A stretch of 19,306 nt of DNA from Clostridium sp. 1001275B_160808_H3 (GTDB lineage: Bacteria; Bacillota; Clostridia; Clostridiales; Clostridiaceae): the NCBI RefSeq assembly GCF_015550425.1, contig NZ_JADNAT010000007.1:1451-20756 (forward strand), given 5' to 3'. The position numbers and the translations under genes are program-made. Each line of letters begins with the position of its first letter. The first letter of the stretch is position 1. Below, in pieces: positions 1 through 5,771 of this stretch. The notes below the pieces were generated by a model. It was not told the DNA's origin. It saw only the letters and a list, made by a program, of their open reading frames with translations, and searched no databases.

Positions 1-1
1 A

Positions 2-140
2 TTTAAAGGACCTCGCGAAACGCGAGGTCCTTTGTTTTGTTATATATTAATTAGAGGATTGTGTAAAATATGGAGATCTATATTATATAGATATGCATCT
101 TCACTCTTTTTTAGTAAAAAATCTAGAGCAAAAGTATTTT
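2..140. repeat. Direct repeat copy A, left of fic
   Basis: Positions 2-97 are identical to 1292-1387, and 98-140 match 1388-1430 with about eight differences, giving roughly 94 percent identity over 139 bp. The copy includes the terminator at 5-33 and an imperfect palindrome with arms ATCTATA (76-82) and TATAGAT (86-92). The two copies, 1290 bp apart, enclose the fic gene. Confidence 0.95.
5..33. terminator. Intrinsic terminator with 13-bp GC-rich stem
   Basis: A perfect 13-bp inverted repeat (arm AAAGGACCTCGCG) closes on an AAA loop and is followed by TTTGTTTTGT. It probably ends a gene left of the window. The A-rich left flank would allow function on both strands. The same hairpin recurs at 1295-1323. 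Confidence 0.9.
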
Positions 141-148
141 TAAAGAAA

Positions 149-183
149 GTGGGCCTCTTTGAGCCCCATAAGCACCTCAGGGA
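149..183. repeat. GTGGG...GCCCCA box, left copy
   Basis: A GC-rich island in AT-rich DNA with the pattern GTGGG, about eight bases, GCCCCA, then AAGCACCT. A diverged sister lies at 1209-1240, just after fic. Each can form a short stem between the GGG and CCC runs. Function unknown. Confidence 0.4.
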
Positions 184-236
184 ATAAACCAGTTCTTCTT
201 TAAATTACAATTTAATATAATTCGTATAGAGTAAAC

Positions 237-264
237 AGATGATGATATAAAATCATCTTTTTTT
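237..264 (+). terminator. Possible intrinsic terminator, AT-rich stem
   Basis: A 7-bp stem (AGATGAT / ATCATCT) around an 8-nt loop is followed at once by an uninterrupted T tract at 258-264. The shape is that of a rho-independent terminator. The stem is weak, and no intact gene precedes it, so it may belong to a decayed gene. Confidence 0.45.
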
Positions 265-494
265 AATCAAGCTGTATACTTAGCACTCCAGAAACAACAC
301 CCTGGAATAGAATAGTTCTCAATTATCTGATGACTTGTAGCTAATGGGAGGTCATAAGAAAAATTAAATAAGGGAACTTTTTATTTTATAAAAAATTTAG
401 ATAGGGTATAATAATTAATATTTAAGGTAAGATAAGTAATTAAATTTAATATAGAATATATAATGAAATTTATTAATGAGGTGTAGAGAAGATA

Positions 495-1205
495 ATGAAG
501 AATGAGTTTTATCATAGATTTTTAAAGGGGTTAAAAGAAACAAAGGGAATTCACAATTCTTTAAATGAAATTTTAAAATACGATTTTATATATAATTCAA
601 ATAAAATAGAAGGAAGTGCATTTACAATTGAAGCACTTCAACTTTTATTTGAAAAAAATATAGTAATGGGAGTTCATTCTTTAGATGATGTTCAAGAAAC
701 TGTTAACTCTTTCTATACTTTTGATATGGTATTAGATAAAATAGATGAAAAACTCACTTTAGAAATGATAAAAGAATGGCATGCTAGTTTAATGTATAGA
801 ACAAGATTGTATGATATGGGGTTAGCAGGAGTATTTAAAAAATATCAAAACAGAATACTTGGAGCTAAATTTGATACTGCGAATCCTTGGGAAGTAGAAG
901 AGAAGTTGAATGCAATTATAGAAAATTTTTATAGTTTAAAGGAAGTTACAATTTATGATATAGCAAAATTCCATTTTGAATTTGAATGTATACATCCATT
1001 TCAAGATGGGAATGGTAGAATAGGTAGATTTATATATTTAAAGCAACTGTTAGATAATAGGTTAGATTTAAAATATATGAATGGTGAATCTTCAAATGAA
1101 TATAAAAGGGCCTTAGAAGAATCAACATTGGATAATATAAAACCATTAGTTGATTATATAGAAATGCAAAAGGATTTTATAAAAGAGAATGAAAAAATGT
1201 TTTAG
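495..1205 (+). CDS. Fic family protein (class II, probable AMP-transferase)
   Basis: The 236-residue cytoplasmic protein has the Fic active-site motif HPFQDGNGRIGR at residues 167-178, matching HPFx(D/E)GNGRxxR with the catalytic His at 167. Such enzymes usually transfer AMP from ATP to a hydroxyl side chain of a target protein. At residues 35-40, SNKIEG fits the (S/T)xxxE(G/N) autoinhibitory helix. Its position N-terminal to the Fic core makes this class II, so resting activity should be low and released by displacing Glu39. No DNA-binding domain or transmembrane segment is visible, and there is no adjacent antitoxin gene, as expected when inhibition is intramolecular. The start follows GAGGTG at 478-483, with a rather long 11-nt spacing. 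The gene stands alone between 140-bp direct repeats, suggesting an inserted cassette. The target is unknown. Confidence 0.9.
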   Translation: MKNEFYHRFLKGLKETKGIHNSLNEILKYDFIYNSNKIEGSAFTIEALQLLFEKNIVMGVHSLDDVQETVNSFYTFDMVLDKIDEKLTLEMIKEWHASLMYRTRLYDMGLAGVFKKYQNRILGAKFDTANPWEVEEKLNAIIENFYSLKEVTIYDIAKFHFEFECIHPFQDGNGRIGRFIYLKQLLDNRLDLKYMNGESSNEYKRALEESTLDNIKPLVDYIEMQKDFIKENEKMF

Positions 1206-1208
1206 TAT

Positions 1209-1240
1209 GTGGGTTTCAAATCGCCCCACAAGCCCCTTGG
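1209..1240. repeat. GTGGG...GCCCCA box, right copy
   Basis: It starts four bases after the fic stop codon and resembles 149-183 (GTGGG, spacer, GCCCCACAAGCCCCT). TGTGGG (1208-1213) can pair with CCCACA (1225-1230). A T run at 1245-1250 lies too far away for a classic terminator. Confidence 0.4.
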
Positions 1241-1291
1241 TCAAATTTTTTATATTTAGTGATAAATGAATATCTACTTAAAGTTGGAAAT

Positions 1292-1430
1292 TTTAAAGGA
1301 CCTCGCGAAACGCGAGGTCCTTTGTTTTGTTATATATTAATTAGAGGATTGTGTAAAATATGGAGATCTATATTATATAGATATGCAGCATCATTCTTTT
1401 TTAGTAAAAAATTTAAATCAAAAATATCTT
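1292..1430. repeat. Direct repeat copy B, right of fic
   Basis: The partner of 2-140. It is identical over the first 96 bp, then diverges gradually. It encloses a second copy of the GC-rich terminator. Recombination between the two copies would remove exactly one 1290-bp unit carrying fic. Confidence 0.95.
1295..1323. terminator. Intrinsic terminator after fic
   Basis: Same 13-bp stem with AAA loop as at 5-33, followed by TTTGTTTTGT. It lies 90 bp past the fic stop codon and is the likely end of the fic transcript. It could also stop transcription arriving from the other strand. Confidence 0.88.
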
Positions 1431-1536
1431 CATAAATCTTTAAAATTTTAAAATAACTGCATATGCAATAAGAAAAAAATTTTAAAAGTTTTTTCTCAAT
1501 TTTATTTTAATTTGGATATCTATTTAATGAGTGATA

Positions 1537-1582
1537 TTTAAAAGTTATATTTAGAGAATTTTAAAAGTTATATTTAGGAGGA
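1537..1582 (+). repeat. 23-bp tandem duplication ending in a ribosome binding site
   Basis: TTTAAAAGTTATATTTAG occurs at 1537-1554 and again at 1560-1577, with a 23-bp period. Only the second copy continues into a strong AGGAGG (1576-1581). The first has AGAGAA at the equivalent position. This may be a duplication of a leader segment or a paired protein-binding site. Confidence 0.7.
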
Positions 1583-1589
1583 TTTTAAT

Positions 1590-2669
1590 ATGCAATTTTC
1601 ATTTTTAGGTTTTTCAGTTAAAAAGATTATGGAGTTTGGTTTAGATATTAAAGATTTAGCTATTCTTAGGTACTTTGCTGATTTTAAAGATAGTGGAAGA
1701 ATGAATTATGAAATTATAGAAGATGAAAAATATTATTGGGTTAGCTATCAAAGTTTTGCTAAGGAAATGCCTTATTTAGGATTAGAAAAAAGAACGGTTA
1801 TGGCTAGGATGTTAAAGCTAAGAGATATGGGAATTTTAAATCATTACACTAAAAAGGAAGGGGGAACCTTTTCTTATTTTAAGCTTGGAAATAAGTTTTA
1901 TGAGCTTTTTGATAATAATAAAAATGAGGCTCAATCAAATAATGATGCAAAAAGTAATTGTAATAAACAAAGGGATGATGATATTAAATATAATAATCAT
2001 AATCAAGAAACTAATGTTGATAGTAATAGTAATTATGGCACTATCAATAATCTAGGTATTAGTAATAATTATGGTAGCAACAATAACTATAATATGAAAA
2101 ACAATGTCCATGGTGTCTTTGAGAATGATGATACTATCAATAAAATAGATGAGGAAAATTATTGTGATGATGAGGTTGTCTATAAAAATGATACAAGGTT
2201 ATCTACAGAAAATGATAAAGGGTGTACTTTAAAATGTTCAACAAAGACTAATCTATTAAATAACTCATCTACTATAGATTCTAATTTATATAAACATATA
2301 GAGAAAGTTAGAGAAATAATAGCATATTTAAATTTAAAGGTTGGAACTAAGTATAAAGAAAATAATAAAGTAACTATTATGCTAATAAATGATAGGCTCA
2401 ATGAAGGTTATAGTATTGATGATTTTAAAGAAGTTATTGATAAAAAGGTTAAGGTTTGGAAAAATACTGAGTTTGAGCAATATCTAACTCCTAAGACCTT
2501 ATTTGGTGATAAGTTTGAAGTATATTTAAATCAAAATATCATAAAAGAAGCGAAGAAGGAAAATACATTTATAGATTATAGAGAGCCTAGGAAGTTAAGA
2601 TTTAATAACTTTAAGGGTAGAGACTATGACTATGTTGATTTAGAGCAGAAATTATTAGGGTGGGCATGA
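1590..2669 (+). CDS. Phage-type replisome organizer with Phg_2220_C domain
   Basis: The 359-residue protein has three parts. Residues ~1-105 look like a winged-helix DNA-binding domain of the phage replication-initiator type. Residues ~108-230 are a low-complexity linker very rich in Asn, Asp and Ser. Residues ~238-318 match the conserved phage C-terminal domain (Phg_2220_C/TIGR02220), with its signature order of AYLNLKVGTKYK, INDRLNEGYS, DFKEVIDKKV, W and YLTPKTLFG, KFEVYLN. Such proteins bind a phage origin and help load the replicative helicase. The start follows AGGAGG with 8-nt spacing. No helicase loader, SSB, integrase or structural phage gene follows, so this is an isolated prophage-derived gene; the downstream neighbours are small DUF1659/DUF2922 genes. 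The overlapping minus-strand ORF at 2180-2401 is a shadow. The family call is good; a current function is uncertain. Confidence 0.82.
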   Translation: MQFSFLGFSVKKIMEFGLDIKDLAILRYFADFKDSGRMNYEIIEDEKYYWVSYQSFAKEMPYLGLEKRTVMARMLKLRDMGILNHYTKKEGGTFSYFKLGNKFYELFDNNKNEAQSNNDAKSNCNKQRDDDIKYNNHNQETNVDSNSNYGTINNLGISNNYGSNNNYNMKNNVHGVFENDDTINKIDEENYCDDEVVYKNDTRLSTENDKGCTLKCSTKTNLLNNSSTIDSNLYKHIEKVREIIAYLNLKVGTKYKENNKVTIMLINDRLNEGYSIDDFKEVIDKKVKVWKNTEFEQYLTPKTLFGDKFEVYLNQNIIKEAKKENTFIDYREPRKLRFNNFKGRDYDYVDLEQKLLGWA

Positions 2670-3116
2670 TTCTAGTAAATTATCAATAGAAATGGGGGGA
2701 TAATTAGATATGTTTCATAAGCTAAATAGTTTTGTAAAGAAGTACTAGCCTCACTATATGCTTATTCCACATAGCCTATTTATCTTAGCTAACTTATATT
2801 TCTTAATTATACTAATATGAAAGAGGAAATATTAGTAGTTAATATGCATTTAATCTATGCAGGCTTAAGTACAGGAGCTTTCACACTAAGTTCAGTTGAA
2901 GCATACTACACGTTACAATATGTCCAACGTCTGCTATGTAAAATTTTAAATTTGCTTATGAGAAGTACTATTATTCAAAAACTACTTAAGGATTTTTCAC
3001 ATTAATTACTTCATTCTTTAATTATTATAACTTTCAGCTTATAAAAATTAACAAGTTTATATAACATTTAAAAAACTTCTCATAACTGCATATATAGTAA
3101 ATGGGAGGTGATTAAT
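2670..3116. other. Gap with only doubtful small ORFs
   Basis: This 447-bp gap holds no convincing gene. A 12-codon ORF at 2710-2748 (MFHKLNSFVKKY) sits behind GGGGGG, and a 62-codon ORF is listed separately. The stretch from 3005 to 3100 is AT-rich and contains the ATAACTGCATAT box at 3082-3093. It may be decayed sequence between the phage gene and the DUF1659 gene. Confidence 0.5.
2817..3005 (+). CDS. Doubtful small hypothetical protein
   Basis: A 62-codon ORF that I do not recognise. The predicted peptide has a short hydrophobic stretch near residues 7-24 and a basic, leucine-rich end. No ribosome binding site precedes the first ATG. An internal ATG at 2844 has a weak GAGGAAA about 15 nt upstream. 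Cys, His and Arg CGT codons in a random-looking composition suggest a chance ORF or a decayed gene. It is listed only because nothing else occupies this gap. Confidence 0.2.
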   Translation: MKEEILVVNMHLIYAGLSTGAFTLSSVEAYYTLQYVQRLLCKILNLLMRSTIIQKLLKDFSH

Positions 3117-3338
3117 ATGGCAAATTCAGTTTTAGTAGGAAATGCTTTAGAGATTAATTATCAAGTTGGTGTTAATTCTAAGGGAAAAGATGTATTCAAT
3201 AAGCAAAGCTTTAAGAATGTATCTGTAGATGCAACTGATGATAAATTAGTGGAGTTATCAGATGCAGTTGAAAAGCTTATGGATTATTCAGTAAGCACAA
3301 TTAAGAAGCAACAAACTTTTATGCTAACAAGAGGCTAA
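3117..3338 (+). CDS. DUF1659 family small protein
   Basis: A 73-residue protein. I chose the ATG at 3117 because GGGAGGTG (3103-3110) lies 6 nt upstream; a GTG three codons earlier falls inside that binding site. The sequence shows the DUF1659 pattern: an N-terminal stretch ALEINYQVGVNSKGKDVFN, a middle FKNVSVDATDDKLVELSDAV, and a hydrophobic helix leading to a TFMLTR end. The family's role is unknown. In Bacillus and Clostridium relatives it is usually encoded next to a DUF2922 gene, often with a tiny YvrJ-type membrane peptide. Here DUF2922 follows after 171 bp with a hairpin between, and I see no YvrJ gene. No signal peptide is visible. Confidence 0.85.
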   Translation: MANSVLVGNALEINYQVGVNSKGKDVFNKQSFKNVSVDATDDKLVELSDAVEKLMDYSVSTIKKQQTFMLTRG

Positions 3339-3351
3339 TTGGCTTTGCAAC

Positions 3352-3388
3352 TTAAGTATTATTAAGACAAGCTCTGAGTAATACTTAA
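3352..3388. other. Inverted repeat between the DUF1659 and DUF2922 genes
   Basis: TTAAGTATTA (3352-3361) and TAATACTTAA (3379-3388) are perfect 10-bp arms around a 17-nt loop. No T tract follows, so this is more likely an RNA stem that tunes stability or expression of the downstream gene, or a protein-binding site, than a terminator. Confidence 0.6.
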
Positions 3389-3509
3389 TAAAAATCAGCT
3401 AAGGCTAATGAACTTAATTCATGACAGAATAGCTAGGATCACGAAAGAATGTGCATAATAAAAAGATGTTGCTAGAGTAATCTTAAAATTGGGGAAAGGG
3501 GGATTTAAT

Positions 3510-3728
3510 ATGATAGAAAGAACTGCTAGAATGGGGTTTAAAGATGTTGCAGGCAAAAAGACAAATCTGACTATTAAGGATGTTAAAGAAGATGTTTTGG
3601 ATGCTGACATTTCTGCTCTTATGAATTCTGTAATAACTAATAAGTTATTACAAACAGAATCAGGAGCTCTTGTTGAAATGGTGGAAGCTAATGTAATAAC
3701 AAAAGAAACTAAGAAAGTTAATCTTTAA
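3510..3728 (+). CDS. DUF2922 family small protein
   Basis: A 72-residue protein. The ATG at 3510 follows GGGGAAAGGGGG; an in-frame TTG at 3489 lies before that binding site and is not used. The pattern fits DUF2922: an opening beta segment (RMGFKDVAGKKTNLTI), KDVKEDVLDADISALMNSVITNKLL, then a second strand segment with EMVEANVITKETKKV. These are small soluble proteins of unknown role, typically paired with DUF1659 as seen just upstream. A strong terminator lies 12 bp after the stop codon, so this gene ends the transcription unit. No membrane segment or catalytic motif is visible. The minus-strand ORF at 3419-3610 is a shadow. Confidence 0.85.
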   Translation: MIERTARMGFKDVAGKKTNLTIKDVKEDVLDADISALMNSVITNKLLQTESGALVEMVEANVITKETKKVNL

Positions 3729-3740
3729 TATAGTAAAACT

Positions 3741-3769
3741 AAAGGGAGTCGCGAAACGCGACTTCCTTT
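3741..3769. terminator. Intrinsic terminator, probably bidirectional
   Basis: A 13-bp stem with one G-T wobble (arm AAAGGGAGTCGCG, loop AAA) follows the DUF2922 gene and is trailed by TATATTTT. Reading leftward, the flank TTTAGTTTTA is also T-rich, so it can serve the convergent ROK gene. The CGCG-AAA-CGCG centre is shared with the two terminators flanking fic. Confidence 0.88.
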
Positions 3770-3820
3770 ATATTTTCACAAAATACACAATAAAGTAAGC
3801 CTAATAAGGCACAAATTTTA

Positions 3821-5014
3821 TTAGTCAAATTTAATTAAAAGTTTTGACACACAAAGAGCAGCAGCAGCTAAAGCACCATTATAATTATTATATTCCTTAA
3901 TTAAAATATCTTGTTTTATATTTTTAGAAAGCAAGTTAATATTTTGTCTTAATAATTCTTCTAATAGATTTTTTAATAAATCTTCATTAAACAACTCTCC
4001 ATGAATTATAATTTTACTTGAATCAATCATCATTGATAAATTATTAATTGTAATTGAAAGATAATTAATTGCAGAGTTAAGTATTTTTATAATTCCTTCG
4101 TCTCCTAACCTATAAGCTTTTAATATAGTTTCTATGGTAATTTTATTTCTTTCAGATACTAATTGTTTCAAATATGTAGTTTCTGAGTTATCAAAGAGTA
4201 TTTGAGATTTTTTAATAATCCAAGCTTCACTCCCGTATGTTTGAAGACATCCTCTTTTTCCACATTCACATAATTCACCATTCGGATGAACAACGATATG
4301 TCCTATTTCTCCAACAAGAAAATTATCCTTGGCATAGAGTTCACCATTGTACATATATGAGCAAAACATTCCTCTACCAACATGGAAGAATATAAAATTA
4401 TCATCATTGCCATTAAAACTAAATAATCTTTCTGATAATGTCATACATTTAACATTATTTTCAAAGTAGATTGGTAAATCGAATCTTTCTAATAGTATTT
4501 TTATATCGAAATTTTTCCAAAATGAATTATTACTAATAATTGATTTATTAACTTCATCAAAATGGCCAGGAAGGGCTATACCTATCCCTTTCGGATTATA
4601 GTTTGTACAAGAATCTATAAAACTACTTAATTCATTAATATAAAATTCTTCACTTAAAATTTCTTCTAAATTAGAATTATCTAATTGAATAGTCTTTTCC
4701 TTATAAATTTTACCAATATTATCAGTCAAGCAAAAAGATATATATTTAGGTGATAACTCTGTACCTATATAAAAACTATGATTAGGGGATATACCTAATA
4801 ATATTTTTTTTCTTCCTGACTTATTTTCTTCAGGTATAACTTCTCCAATTTCATGTATAAGGTTTTCTTGAATCATATTACCAGTAATTTCGCTAACTGT
4901 TGCAGGTGTAATTCCAGTTTCGTTTGAAATATCAATTCTAGAAATAGGTCCTTTAGCATAAATTTTATCTAAAATTTTAAATCTTAACTTTTGTTGGTTT
5001 TTTGTAAGCTTCAT
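3821..5014 (-). CDS. ROK-family transcriptional repressor
   Basis: A 397-residue protein of the NagC/XylR type. I chose the Met at 5014 because AAAGGAG lies 7 nt upstream; an upstream in-frame ATG at 5050 has no binding site. Residues ~5-60 form a winged helix-turn-helix (GPISRIDISNETGITPATVS). Residues ~80-390 are a ROK sugar-binding domain, with GH at 238-239 and a zinc motif CxCGxxGC at Cys249, Cys251 and Cys256. The residue after GCL is Gln rather than the commoner Glu. In the kinase-loop region ENN replaces the END of sugar kinases, consistent with a regulator rather than an enzyme. It is divergent from the EIIC-GH35 pair and very probably represses it, releasing on binding a sugar or sugar phosphate from that pathway. 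The inducer is not predictable from sequence. Confidence 0.92.
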   Translation of the reverse strand: MKLTKNQQKLRFKILDKIYAKGPISRIDISNETGITPATVSEITGNMIQENLIHEIGEVIPEENKSGRKKILLGISPNHSFYIGTELSPKYISFCLTDNIGKIYKEKTIQLDNSNLEEILSEEFYINELSSFIDSCTNYNPKGIGIALPGHFDEVNKSIISNNSFWKNFDIKILLERFDLPIYFENNVKCMTLSERLFSFNGNDDNFIFFHVGRGMFCSYMYNGELYAKDNFLVGEIGHIVVHPNGELCECGKRGCLQTYGSEAWIIKKSQILFDNSETTYLKQLVSERNKITIETILKAYRLGDEGIIKILNSAINYLSITINNLSMMIDSSKIIIHGELFNEDLLKNLLEELLRQNINLLSKNIKQDILIKEYNNYNGALAAAALCVSKLLIKFD

Positions 5015-5252
5015 ATTGTATCTCCTTTCAATAATAATATTATATAACATTAATTATAATTTAAAAATAAATATAATTATTTTTATTATAAATTATTTTG
5101 AAGACAATAAAGAGCCTACAAAAGTATAACTCTATTGATTTAGGCTATATTCACTTTTATATATGATAATATTAACTTAAAAATCTAAAGAATAAAGAGG
5201 AAAATTGATTATAAATTATAATTAAAAAAGTTAATAATAGCCAATATATATG

Positions 5253-5281
5253 TTGACAAATTATTTTTGGTAAATTATACT
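5253..5281 (+). promoter_or_regulatory. Sigma-A promoter for the EIIC-GH35 operon
   Basis: TTGACA at 5253-5258, a 17-bp spacer, and TATACT at 5276-5281 match the vegetative consensus at 11 of 12 positions. Transcription would start near 5288. ATAAATTATAA boxes lie on both sides, as expected for a repressed promoter. Confidence 0.85.
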
Positions 5282-5342
5282 TTAATCATAATAAATTATA
5301 AATTATTATCAATTATATAAAAAAATAGATGAAATGTGCTTG

Positions 5343-5381
5343 ATAAATTATAAATTATAAATTATAAATTGTAATTTATAA
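5343..5381. promoter_or_regulatory. Heptad array and palindrome, candidate ROK operator
   Basis: Four perfect tandem ATAAATT heptads (5343-5370) run into a perfect inverted repeat, TTATAAATT-GT-AATTTATAA (5362-5381). It lies about 55-95 bp downstream of the predicted transcription start. AT-rich palindromes are typical of NagC/XylR-type ROK operators. Assignment to the divergent repressor is an inference from position. Confidence 0.6.
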
Positions 5382-5382
5382 G

Positions 5383-5464
5383 AAAAGGAGGGATTATTTA
5401 AGTAAAAGGCAGTTTGAATTTTATAAAGGAAGTCCAAGTACATTTAGTTGAGAAAGAGTTATAA
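5383..5464 (+). pseudogene. Orphan ribosome binding site and start-less short ORF
   Basis: AAAAGGAGGG at 5383-5392 is one of the strongest ribosome binding sites in the window, but no ATG, GTG or TTG lies within range. After an in-frame TAA, a 20-codon open frame (5402-5464) could encode VKGSLNFIKEVQVHLVEKEL with GTA where a start would sit. It may be a leader peptide or gene start that has lost its initiation codon. I do not recognise it. Confidence 0.35.
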
Positions 5465-5523
5465 ATAATTAAGTAATTAAATAATTAAGTAATTAAATAA
5501 TTAAATTACATTACATTACATTA
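5465..5523. repeat. Tandem repeats in the leader
   Basis: ATAATTAAGTAATTAA is repeated exactly at 5465-5480 and 5481-5496, with a partial third copy to about 5504. Three TTACA pentamers follow at 5506-5520. These are slippage-prone repeats inside the inferred 5' leader of the EIIC mRNA, so copy number could vary between strains. Confidence 0.85.
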
Positions 5524-5654
5524 TTTATAGTAATCTAACTATAAATCCTAAGAAAACGATTAAATTGATTTGTATTATAAATATCTTATACTTAACGATA
5601 AAGTAATAATTTAGAATTTATAAATATTATCTACAAAAAAATGTGCATTTTATT

Positions 5655-5689
5655 TAGAAATAGAGAGAAATGATTAGGATTTATTTCTA
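5655..5689 (+). other. Stem in the EIIC leader
   Basis: TAGAAATA (5655-5662) and TATTTCTA (5682-5689) are perfect 8-bp arms around a 19-nt loop, 83 bp before the EIIC start codon. It lacks a T tract. It could be an mRNA structure or a protein site; it could also be chance in such AT-rich DNA. Confidence 0.35.
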
Positions 5690-5771
5690 TTGTAAGAATT
5701 AAGTTTAATCAAATCTATCTGTTTAGAGATGCTAATTTAAATTAAAAAATTTTAATAACAAGGAGATAAAA

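Larger units (their letters stand above)
141..494. other. Non-coding stretch before fic
   Basis: Apart from the hairpins listed separately, I see no intact gene. In one plus-strand frame, 172-231 and 235-288 are open and separated by a single stop at 232-234. This could be a decayed coding fragment, but I cannot assign it to a family. The last 100 bp before fic is very AT-rich and holds a TATAAT-like box near 407 without a convincing -35 partner. Confidence 0.4.
1206..1589. other. Non-coding stretch between fic and the replisome organizer gene
   Basis: This 384-bp gap holds a GTGGG/GCCCCA box, repeat copy B with its terminator, an ATAACTGCATAT box at 1453-1464 that recurs before the DUF1659 gene, and a 23-bp tandem duplication that ends in the next gene's ribosome binding site. 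I see no coding region. Confidence 0.7.
5015..5771. promoter_or_regulatory. Long divergent control region between repressor and PTS gene
   Basis: This 757-bp, extremely AT-rich region has no intact gene. It holds the EIIC promoter, ATAAATTATAA-type boxes at about 5085-5096, 5208-5223, 5291-5307 and 5343-5381, an orphan ribosome binding site with a start-less ORF, 16-bp and 5-bp tandem repeats, and a stem at 5655-5689. The inferred 5' leader of the EIIC mRNA is about 480 nt. I find no recognisable riboswitch or BglG/LicT-type antiterminator sequence. Confidence 0.75.

Noticed and set aside
172..288. Possible transposase tail in the region before fic
   Set aside because: Two short open stretches separated by a stop have a protein-like look, but I could not match them to a transposase family and they lack terminal repeats.
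2180..2401. Hydrophobic minus-strand ORF inside the replisome organizer gene
   Set aside because: It is a shadow of the well-supported plus-strand gene; the hydrophobicity comes from reading AT-rich codons in reverse.
3489..3509. Upstream starts for DUF2922 (TTG 3489) and, elsewhere, GTG 3108, GTG 11889 and GTG 12264
   Set aside because: Each alternative start lies within or before the Shine-Dalgarno sequence that correctly positions the downstream start chosen here.
5343..5370. CRISPR-like array suggested by regular short repeats
   Set aside because: The units are 7 bp, contiguous and without spacers, so they are a heptad repeat and not a CRISPR array.
5550..5565. cre-like site (AAGAAAACGATTAAAT) for CcpA in the EIIC leader
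   Set aside because: It has two mismatches at conserved positions and lies about 260 bp after the predicted start. Catabolite repression is plausible for a PTS operon, but this site alone does not show it.
5288..5771. Riboswitch or BglG-type antiterminator in the long leader
   Set aside because: No conserved aptamer core or RAT-like sequence and no terminator hairpin with a T tract was found; the leader is mainly simple AT-rich repeats.
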